From the NCBI GenBank assembly GCA_003260075.1, contig QLIY01000031.1, positions 297,652-361,651 on the forward strand: DNA of 64,000 nt, in the 5' to 3' direction. Made by a program: the position numbers and the translations under genes. The stretch is from Phallusia mammillata. Taxonomy: Eukaryota; Chordata; Ascidiacea; Phlebobranchia; Ascidiidae. Within the stretch, counting starts at the first letter, position 1. The number at the start of each line of letters is the position of its first letter. Under the pieces are notes generated by a model that was given only the letters and a program-made list of their open reading frames with translations, did not search any database and was not told the origin of the DNA. Positions 35,101 to 47,100 of the stretch are shown here, in pieces.

Positions 35101-38100
35101 CCTATTCCCAATTTAATGGGAAGCTCGGCGTGGACAGCAGCGATCGCAACAGTTCATCTTTACTTGGTTCATTTGGTGAACAGTTTAAGTCACAGGAAAA
35201 GACTGTGCAATCAGGAATGTTAGGACAAATTTCAGATTTATCCAAGTCAGCGTTCACCCCGCTTAAACCGGTATGCAGCGTATTACTCATTTTTCGTGTC
35301 TTTTTTAATGGCACCAAATATAAGTCTAAGAAACAAGGGATTTGTGCTAAATCCAAATATTATTAACTGAGATATAATATATACTGTTTTTTATTGTTAG
35401 GAAAAAGTTTTGTTTTAAGTTTGACTTAAAACATATAAAAAAATTTGAAGCTGTCCACATATGAAAACTTTTCAAAAACAATAGTTGAAACTGAGAATCA
35501 TAATTATGGTCCAGTGGTGTTATTATGTCCGCTGATTAAAGGCATAAAGCTGGTTATTAATACATCCAAGACTGGACACAGCCCTGACCGTAATTACTAC
35601 TGTAAAAAAGTAAACACTTCAATCTGCATGAGATTTAACTATTAAGTAAGACAGGCATATTGGACATTGCAGAATGTACATGTTGATGTAATTCCTGTCA
35701 AAACTTTGGAATTGAAATGTGTTTGTTTGTGTCGTAGCACGCAGCCACTGCAAGTCGTTCCTTTTACCATGCACCTGTCACAGTTATTGTCCTGTTGAGA
35801 AATTTTAATTAACTAGGCTAGAGTAACCAGAAATGTTGTTTCAAAATTATTTTTCAGCCTACTTTAAATGCTAGCAAATTATGCCAACTTGTGAAATGCA
35901 AGTGTCTAAACTGATCGTACTTTCCATCACATAGCATGGTCATTGATATAATCCAACCAATGTTTTTGTGAATAAAATAACTGAGAAATTGGAAAATCAT
36001 TTCCAAGTAACAGAATCGTAAATAAATATACACTGATTATATCTAATTCACCTAAATGGCATTTTTTCCTCATTCAAATAGAGTAAAGTCTTTGTTACTA
36101 TTTTTGTCAAATTTGAGCACTTTTATTTGATTACATGAAACAGTTCTTTTTACTCATCACATTATTTTGCTTTGACCTATCAACTTCAACAAACTAAGTT
36201 CAATATATTTTCATTAGAATCCTTCACAAGGTGTAACTTCAGCAGTTGTTGGTTCCGAGTACTCGAGTTTTACACAAACCCAGCAGCAACGAGAGGCCAC
36301 AGAGGCTGTAAAAGCTTCGGTAAGTGATTGCCTGTAAACTGTGTACCTAAATATGCATACCACCCACCAATAATTGTGTAACAATTGTCTTACAGTGTAA
36401 TGAAGACGTAATGTTGGACAAACTATAATGTGAACTTGCTATTTTAGTGGTACAACTATTTTAACTTGGTCTTAAATTTTACCAGCTTGGACTATCACCA
36501 GTCAACAATGACCAACTGGACACAGACAACATGCATTCTGGACTGCCTGGTCTTAGTCACACGACGTCTATGAGTCAAAACACTCTCTCGTTTGGTGCAC
36601 CTCTGCCCATGAGACAGTCCAAGGAGCCGCGAAGAAAACAACCTCCAGTCAATACCAAGGTTTAAAATCATTTGTACTTCAAGTTTTGTCTAAAATAGGC
36701 GAAGATTTGGATTAACCTTAACCGTTTTAACCACGGTTTACTCGATGTGTATGTTTTATTGAACTGTTGTTTTTTTGCCAAGATCCCTGCTGCAGCAGTT
36801 GAGATGCCTGGTGTTGGTGGTGGAGGTTATCATGACCTTTCAACTTTTGACCTTCAGTTTGGCATTGATGACAACTGTGTGCCTACTGCTACAAACGAAT
36901 TTGGCAGCGTTAATACAGTTCCAGGAAAGCCTGTTACACAGAACAGCTTGTTTTCTAAAGGGTAAATAGTTGATAAGTATAAAACTTTTTGACTTTTTTG
37001 TTGATAAGTATAAAACTTTTTTTGTTATCAGTTTACAACAGTTTTTTAATTTAGGTATTGAATATGACATAACCTTACAATAGCAAACATGAGTGTCTTT
37101 GTAAATGATAGGGCAAACATTTTTTGGTAAATTCTCTTTTAGTATTTTAGGGTCTTAGTCAAACCCCAATGTTATTTTCCTATTATAACTCTAATAGTCT
37201 CTTTATAATGCAGTAAATAAACATTATTTTCAATATGTTATTTTTGTTGTAGCGCTGTCACATCTCAAGGTTCGATAAGAAACCACATTCCATCTGGTTC
37301 AATTACCGACAACTCAATGTTTCCCAACCAGCTATCTTCCCAACAGGTGTGTTTCTACACTATACATCAGGGGTCTCCAACTCAAAATTTGTCCCGTGCC
37401 AATTTTCATACGCAGGCCACATGTGTTCTTAGGTGTCAAAATGCTTTTGAAGACCTTAATACTGCATGCCACACCACTCTAGGTCAGCTCTTTTCAAACT
37501 AAAGTCTTTGGTCCTTTGATGGCGCTTTTTTCTTTGACCTGTTGGAGTTTAAGACCCCTGCTATACATTATTGCTTGTAGTTTTGAATTTGTTACTGAGC
37601 TATTGTTCAATTTACAGACGGAGTCACGGCCTATCCAACGTTCCAGTTACCAAAGTTTGCAAAATGATTTCTCTCAAACTGGAAAACAGGTAAATTAAAC
37701 AATAACCGTAAATGTTCTGTTTAGTCAAACACCAAGCATCTCTTGTTAATGCTCAGTGCTCAGCTTGGACCATCTTTATAATTTACTACATAAAGTGAAA
37801 AAAGTTACAAAAAAAAACCTAAAAAAAAATCTTGATTGAAGGAAAAATACAAATCAGTGACTACTGAATGCTTGTGTAGAATAATAACGTTTCATTTTTT
37901 ATAATCACAGCTCGGTGCAACGGGAGACAGTCTGTCGCTTTCTTCACAGCAGGCGACCGATCCTACCTCATTACATGGTTCCCAGCGTTTCTCGGAAGGT
38001 ACTTCTGTTTTTTTTTGTGTAATTTCCAACTTTTAATGATATAAATAATGACCCAAATAGATGTAAAAAATTTGCGCACCTTTTTTATCGATCGTTTTTA

Positions 38101-41100
38101 TGGGACGCTTGTTTTGCACCTTTTTATCAATATTTTCCATGACTCAAGTGGTAATAAACGGGTATAACTGATGAGGCCCTTCATATCGAGGATGATGTCA
38201 CAAGCATTTGTCGAACTGTTTAAACAATAAAGCGTGTCTTTTTTTTACATCTATTTGGACCAGTATTTTCATCATTAAACTTATAAACAGATCCATATAT
38301 ATTGTTCTAACTTTTAGTTTTAAAGAATATATTCATTTGCTTTTGTGTTTGCCAAAAACTGAAATTCTTCTATGTGTAGCCATTCAACAGAAAACCACCA
38401 AAATATACTCTAGAGCAGTGCCTGTCAACCTTTTTTGAAATGGTACACCTATTTCACGTTTACTCAAAACTTAGTACACCCCGGTCAAAAATGTATTTAC
38501 CCTTGTAATACACTGAGTTTGTTGTCCCAACAAGTAAATGAATGAGTACAATGCAAACATTTTTTGTAGCAAATAACTCAGAGAAAACTGTAGGTTGTAA
38601 TTCACTTTATACTGCAAAAAGACCATTTCCATTCTCAAGAGAAACATTGAATTATGATGTCACAGATAGAACATAGTAACTTATAATTGAGGTACGTGTT
38701 GTACCATGTAGTGTACACTCCAGTAAGCCTGGTTCAAAACGTCAACCTGTCTATTGTGATACCTGGTCATCGGTGTATTGTACATTTGAACCTGGTACAC
38801 CCCAGTACACCCCATCAATGTTGTACACCCTTTAAAAATTATGGTACACCCTGGGGTGTACAATACACCCGGTTGAAAAGCACTGCTCTAGAGTTGTAGT
38901 GTGCAAAATAGTAAAATTGCCTTATTTTTTACAGCTGGCCCAAAGCAAAATGAGCCTCTTCGTGGCCCGCCTGGTCTAACGCATCCAAGCTCCCTCTCGT
39001 CATCAAGCAACTCAATTGGTAATTCCCATGGTTCCATAACAGGGTCAAATCAGCAAGGTGGCGACCTTTCGGCCTCTTATGGGTCTTCGAGGATGGTTCC
39101 AGGGCAACTTAATGCTATGTCTTCAGAGTCAACACACGACCCAACTGGGTAAGTGAAATTTTTTATGTCATTTAGTGGTCCTGTGCCCATTGATATATTT
39201 TTTCTGGAGTGACAAAGCAACAGTAGTCTGTGGTGTTGTAAAGTTGGGTTGTATGTTCCGAAGTCATTTTTCCTGGCTAATACTTAGAAGTACCAAAAAC
39301 CTCTGTTAAACCTGATTCGGTTAATTCATATCTTCCCCTCATTTGGTTAATCCAAGCTCTATGTACAAATGATTTGTAGCGTTGTAAGGCTTGAACTAAC
39401 CGACATCAGTTAATCGTGATCTTTGCCTAATCGAGACATATATTATTGTCCAAACAGGCCTGGATTAACCACCGTTTACTGTAGGTATCTATGGCTCTTC
39501 ATTGTTACCATGTTGGAACAGCATCTAAATGACGAGGGCATATTCCAGTCTTATATTTCACAGTTTCACACACATACATTCTTAGCATTGTACTCTAGTA
39601 AACTTAATTTGGCAATGTTGATTTTTCAGTATTACAAACTCGGCACATTCGTACTATACCTCCACATCGCTGGGTCAATCGCAACAACAACTTGGTTCCG
39701 ACCATTCAAGCTCTGCAGGTAACGCAAAAACTGACAATCACTTCACTGAAACATATACCATTTAAACAACTGTCCGTTTAATAGCATTGTGCCTCTAAAT
39801 TCAGACCATAGTCATTTGTTAAGAATTGCATCTGGTTATCGCATAATCCTGTTTATTGCATAAAACTGTTTGATACTGCAATTTACATGTTTGGCTTTTG
39901 TTAAATTATAGCTTTTTAAGATAAGTGTACTTTTGTTTATGCACTGTCACAAATTCTGCTGCTGACTGCTATATACAGCGTGGCGGATGTGTAAAGTGCG
40001 ACATTAACGTAATGCCCACCGCTAGGTGGCATTGTGGTGTTTCAGGGCAGGTAATGCATGAGTAAGCTTTACCTGTAGTTTGTTACCACACATTGTACAA
40101 ACTTTATTTTACATATAGACCCATATTTTTTTTGTACGACATTACCGATACAAATTAATTATCAGTAGTTAAGTAGGCCAGTAAACGATATTTTGTTTGC
40201 AGTAAAAAGGCCTAAATTTAAACCTTTTCAACGGCAAAAAACTTCAATGTTATGAAAAAATGTGAACGTTAGATGATTTGTATGACAAAGCAACAAAATA
40301 ATGTAGCTTAAAAGTTATGTTTGCTATATGTATAAACAAAACATAAACGTGTCAAAATGGAACTAATAAAAGCCATTTTAGAGTATCAAAGCTTTAAACA
40401 TTGATTTATCTTTATACTGATTAGTAACCAGGAAATGCTTAAGGCGAGACACAGTTGCATCAAGCAAAATTTCATGCCGTTAATCGGTCGTCCGATAACA
40501 CAAAAGCTGATACCTGTAATCGGTAATATGCCAAAGATCGGTCTATCTATTCTTTATGTCTATCGTTGAACAGTCGTTAAATCACTTTTTTACCGCCAGG
40601 CCGGAGCATGAGGTCTCCTGTTCCTTCAACGAGTTTACAAGGAAGTTTACAAGGTTCACCGATGCCACATATGTCTGTAACCCCATCCAAAGATGATTTA
40701 CCTGTAAGTCCCTGCACTAAGGACAACTTGCTACCTTTTTACACACTTATACCTATTAATGGCATCAACCCATTATGTGCTGCATAACAAATGAAAATGC
40801 AAACAACATTTTGCAATTAGTAAGGAATGGAAGCATCTGTGTTTTATAGTTTATTGCACAGTCAGTTAACGTCCTTCAAATAAGATAATGGTAAAAGCTG
40901 TTTATGTCAATCATTGTCTTTGCATTATGAGTGTTAAAGATTGGTTAGCCCTGTTTGCTTGAGACCTATCGTTTTCCAGTCTTTGTTTGTGCACTTTATA
41001 TGATTTTGTTACTGATTTTCTTCCGTGGTGTATCAAAAATCAAATCAACAAAAATAATTGCTTTACAGTCTGGCGTTGCATCAACTGCGATTTCGTCCCT

Positions 41101-44100
41101 TGCAAGCGGTCTTGGCCAGACACACATAACATCACATACGAGTGGTCCATCTGAGACTTCACCCACTGCCCCTCTCAATATTCCTGGTGCCACAACAACC
41201 AATGCCCCAACCCTTGGTGGAACTGGTGCTTATGGTTCAATGGGAATGCATTTGCCTTACAGGTAAAAGTAGCTTCATAATATATAAGTGTGTAGATTGA
41301 TGTGTCTCTATGTGAATTATTGATGCACTTAAGTTTCGGTCGGCCAAAACGTTTAAGCCTAATATGCTGCTTTGCCAGGTCGCCGAAAGGTCCGAACAAA
41401 ATTACGTTTGCCAGAAGAGCTCTGTAAACTTGATATAATGCCTGCCAGCAATAGCTCATATATGCTGTTTTGCTGTCTGTTTCGATTTTTTCCGAAACTG
41501 AACTTTTTAAAATGCGTACTTCTTGGGCCTGTACAGATTAATATGTTGCCGATGAGATATGGGACCATGCAAATAGCCAAGCACCCAGCTATAACATGAG
41601 ATGCTCGTTTTTCGTTTTGGTCCATCCCTAAAGGAGTGCATACAAAAATTTATACTAAGACAAACCTCTATCATCCTTAATTTGTTTCATTCCTTCACAG
41701 CGCATCACCACAGGCTTCTCAGGCATCAGCGATCCCCACGGTAACATCACCGGGAAAACACCTTCCCACAAGCGACCTTTACCCTTCTGGCCTCCCGTCG
41801 TCATTACATCACAATCACCAACAAAGTTCCAGCACCACTGTTTCAACCATGATTGGGTCGGCACTCGGTAATGCGGCTCTATCATCAGTGGCAGGTAATA
41901 GTTTTACTGAAGTGGTTTCATGCATAAATTTGCACATTAAGGCGGTGGTTCTCAAACTTTTCAGCGGTACATTAACAAACTAGTTTTTTTAGGGTGCGTT
42001 TTGCAGGCAGACAACACAAAAGTTGTCAAAGGAAATTTATGTTGCTTTTTTAGTGATTACTTTTCATGACAAATAAGAAATAAATGATGTTTTAAATGTT
42101 GCAATGCACGTCTGTGTTAGTAAAATTTTGTTACTTGCCTAAATGACAGTGTTCAAGAAACTTGGCAGAAATTTTTTTGATGTTTACCATTGAAATCCGC
42201 AAGGGATAAATATGACTATACCTAATAGATAATGATTATTATGGGTCCCCTTCCCTGAAGGGGACACATATTGTTTTTGTCTATATTTTTTTTTTCTTTT
42301 TTTCTTTCTAACGCAGATTTGTTCCCACGTTTTGGTCAAGAAAGACACTGTAGGCAGAAGTACCAAGAGAGTAACTCACGGGTTTACGATAGTGGGAGGG
42401 CTCAGCTTGACGTCGGACAGACGTTTTACGAGACGTCGTTTCAGTGATTAGAAATCAGCTGTTTTGCACAGCAATGCTATGTCGTTTTATTAAGTGGTCA
42501 CTCACATTTTCAGTTTTGGCGAAGGGTTTACACCTATGACGTGATTTAAACCTAATAACCGTGCTTCGGTTTTGTATATGTCAAGAAAAACTTTGTTAAT
42601 AAAAGGTAAGAGGAAAAAATTAACTTGAGTTTTGCCAAATAAATGTTTTTTTAAATGCTCGTTGTCAGGTTGGCTGCCGCATGATCACGGGTTACTTAAG
42701 GTCAACTAGTCGGTATTACAAACACAGCTCAGAACTTTCTTCATAACGTAGCGTTTTTTTGACAATCAATTAAGGAGTCAATACTCAAGGCATGTATAAA
42801 TTAGGCTTAACAGTATTGTTGAACACGAATGACGGCGTGCTATTGAAAACGGTGTCAAAAGGTCAAACAGTCGTTTGGCGTGTGCACCCTGAGAGGTTAC
42901 TACTGGTCAATGGTACTCGTTTTGCGAAACAAAGTTAAATGAAAAACAATTTGTTATGTATACACTTGTAGCAAATTGCTTTTTAATTTAAAGTGTCTGT
43001 AACACAACTGTTACAGCTTTCTAAAAAAATTGTGTTCAAAACCCGACCGTGGAGGACTATATCTGGGTCAAAGCAAGAGATTAGATTTAAGTCTTTGTTA
43101 CGTTTTTTTAATTTTGTAATTACATGACAATAATAGTGCAAAAAGAATACGAACAATTTTTTTTTATTGTTGGGTTAATGCTTTCTAAAAATTTGTCCTT
43201 AAGAATGTAAAAATCACCGCAACATTTGTTTCCTGGAAATCCGCACAAACGCGCGTGTGGGGACCCATCAGTTTTTGTTTACAAAAACAATCATATGTGT
43301 AGATCAAATGATGTGTATAGTTAATTGGTAAATATCGTATAGAATATGTAAAATGGAGGTATATCAGAAAGCCACTCTTCTAGTTAGTGTTAGAATTCTA
43401 CCCAAAAACCCTGATAAAGGTGACTTTAAAATAATGTCAAAACATCGGCATCAAAACACAATTGCAAGAAAATCTTGATTGCATTTTAATGTTAGCTAGC
43501 AACAGTATACTGACAAATATTAAGTTGCTATGGTATGGGTGGCCTTGTGGCTGAATACAAATGTCCACTTCATATCATCTGTGAACCTACTGTGTTTGTT
43601 TAAACCAATTATACATTTTTAGGCACTCCAAAGTCATCAACATCGCTAAGCACGCCTTCAACCAAAACTGGTCCTCCAAACCTACCACTAGGGGTCCCAC
43701 CGTTGCTGCCAAATCAATATGGAATCCCTATGGGTGCAGGATTAATGACAGCTTATGCAGTGAGTTTTGTTCATTCGCAATGTGTTTATGAGAAACAAAT
43801 ATGCCAGAAATTACCCTTGTTTTTTTTAGAAATGTGTTTTTTTGTAATTGCATGCTGTAATTGCATCCTAAAAAAAGTTTGTTTGTCTGTTTTATAATAA
43901 AGTTTGTTTTTTAGCCGGAAGCTGCCTTGTATGCTGGTTACACTGACCCGTTGATGGCAGTGCCTTCAAGAGTCGTAAATCCAATGGTACGTTACTTGGT
44001 GACATTAAATTGTTGCCTAAATTTTAAACAAGTAATTAAATTAAAAGGCTTTTATTAACAAAGTTAATGGGTCATGAATTAATGAAAAATAACTTTTCTG

Positions 44101-47100
44101 TTCAGCCCAACTATTATGACGTCTCATCTTTTCACACTTCAAACAATCAGACTGCAAACCCAACAACAGTAAATAGAGAAACGACGGCCAGCAACGTTAA
44201 CCAAGGGTGTGTGACTACATATTTGTTATACATACAGTCTCTTCAACTAAACATACTTGTCTAGAATGAACCAAAATAGCTGCATGACAGTTTTTCACTG
44301 CTAAGGCTGTGATGATTTTGTTATCTTGTTAAGGGTCAAATACAACTAGATGCATCGAATATATTAATTAGTAATTTCAGGGGTGTACTTTTCAGGGTTT
44401 AGGAACTTGCCATTCGGTCACCGGTTTTCCACTTATGTTTTAAACCTCTGTTGTAGCACATGCTTTTAAACGGGTGTCTTTCGTAAATGCAACATTTCTG
44501 ACAACAATATTTAATCAAGATCTATGAATACTTTCAACCTGATCAGACTCGTAAAGCCCATGTTATCACGATCTTATTTTAATTTTATTAAAAAACTATA
44601 TTATATTGAATAACAGTTGAATGCCTGGGAGTATTTTTGCAATCTCCAAAAGATGGTGATCAGTATCATTTCTGTATAAAATTTTAATTCAAATTTATGT
44701 TCCGACAAGCCATGTAATTTTTGTTACCATATTATTACATAATAACTGACCCAGGGTAAACCATAAACTCTTTCCCAATCTAATGTAAAAAAAGCTGTTG
44801 TAGAGACATACATGATGATCAAACATTAGTTTATTTTGCTCATAATTTATTAAGACCAACCCCTTAAAACCATCATCCATGAAAAAGTTAGAAGAGAAGA
44901 AAAATCTGAATATTTTTGCAGCAAATTTGGACACAGGGAGCAATCAAGCCCAACATCGGTAATTGGTATGATTGGAGGGTCAGTCGGTTCAGGTCTGGCC
45001 CAGCAAGTAGCAGGTCAACATGGTGCACAATTAAAAGGTATGTCACGTGTGAGAGCAGGGTTGCCAGATCCCAGTGATCAAATAAAGCCAAGATGAGAAA
45101 AAATAAAAGCCAAAAAAAGCCAAATAATTTTACTAACCACAAAATTACAATTTAATCACAAGTTACACATAAATTACATAAAAATTTCTTCTTCAAAAAG
45201 GTTGTCCTCTTCATTGTTGACAGACTCAGTAGAGAATTTCTTAGAATATAAAATGTCAGCTTTGAATCTACTCAACATTTTGGTTGAAGGAACAAATTCC
45301 TTACAGCACTTATTAGAAGTCAAGAGTTCTGCTCTAATTCTAATTGTTGCTTCCAATAGAGACAGCTGAAGTCTATTTCTTGCTTTAGTTTTTATGCAAG
45401 TTAATAGAGAGAACACCCTCTCCACTACGGCATTGCTTATAGGTGTTATAAGGCAAGTAAGAGCAAATGCAGAAGTTCTTTAAATTGAGGATGCTGCATT
45501 ACTCCCTTTCAAAACTGCTCTGTGTCTTGGGGTATCCCATTTTCTTTAAATTGTTTTTGTTCTTTCCAATCAATAAAGGGCAATTTTCGGTACTGCTCTT
45601 CAATAATAGTCTGATATTCCCCAGCCAAAAAAAAAGCCAAACAAAATTTTGTAAGCCAAAAAAGCCAAACAAAATTTTGTAAGCCAAACAGTAATAAAAA
45701 AAGCCAGTTTCGAAGAATCTGGCGTCAAAAAAGCCAATATGGCAACCCTGTGTGAGAGCACCACAAACAGAAAATTTTTGCCCAAATAGGCCCAAAAGTG
45801 CAGAAATGCTTTGCTTAGTTCAAGTGATGAGACAATGTAGACTTTCGCTCTCCTGAATTACCGTGATGCGAATACAGTCTTCTGATGAACTTATGCAAAT
45901 CATACACTTGATAACTTACTTTAAACATCATTGGTTTTTATAAGGCCTGTCAATAGTGATGTGTATGTTTTTGTTGTTACCATAACTGGATATTAAAAAA
46001 TTTTCAAACCTGTTTGAATGACAAACATTTGCGTGAAACTTTTTTCAACAAACTTGTTTAGTGACCAATCGGAAAAGAAGTGAATGGTTTATCAGATCTT
46101 GATATTTCTCACTTTTTCTCTCTCTTGTGGATCACAGTATAAAGTTTTTTTATATGCAACTAATAGCTGTTGGCATTTAAACCCTTTTACAGATAAATCA
46201 GGTTACTTGCTTATGTAAGAAATTTGCCGATCTTATTTATGCAACTATATGGAATATATATATTTATAAATTTTCTTAACAGTTTGGACTTAATGTTGCA
46301 GTTAAACGGATTATGCTACTAACCAGATTTTACTGTACAACTTTTTATGCTGTAAACTCAAGTTAATATTTTCTACCCAGCATCGCAGACAGGAACTCAC
46401 CAAGCTCAACCTTTCGTAAATCTACCGACGGCCCCAGCTGCATATCCTGGTTATGCAAATGTTTATTACAACGCCTTTCAGTATCCACCTATGTTTGCTG
46501 CAGCAGCAGCTACAGCGGTAAGCCTTTTTTCTCACTATCTTTTTTTAAATATTTTGCGGCTTTTGGATTATAAAAGTATGCGTTTTAGAATAGAATTTAG
46601 GAAAACATTTCTGTTGGTTTAGGTACCACAGAGTGGAAAGCACAATGTAAACGTGACGACAGCGTTTCAGCAACATGGCACAGGTTTTGGAAATGCTTAT
46701 TCTACAGGTACTGTTATATTGAAACCCTATACAATTATCACTATGGTATTAGCAGTTTAGTTGTATCACAGATAAAAATATTTGCAGACAGGAACTTTAT
46801 TCCAAATTGGTATTTCATGAAATGCCATTTTACCATAAAAATCTGCTGAAAGATCAATAATTGTAAGGGGTTGTTTAGGAAATGAAACTAAAATAGTTTA
46901 AGGTAGATTGTTATTCTTGTTTGTTAAGTTTAATTTTATTTTCCCTTCTGCACTTCATTCCGTTTGGCAGAATTTTGTTGAGAATAAATATTTAAAATAA
47001 TGATGGTTTTACCAGTGATGATAACTTCTTAAAGTCTAGCAATCACCAGCCTGTAACTTTTAAAAGACATTTATACAGCTTCTTACACAGAATACAGCTT

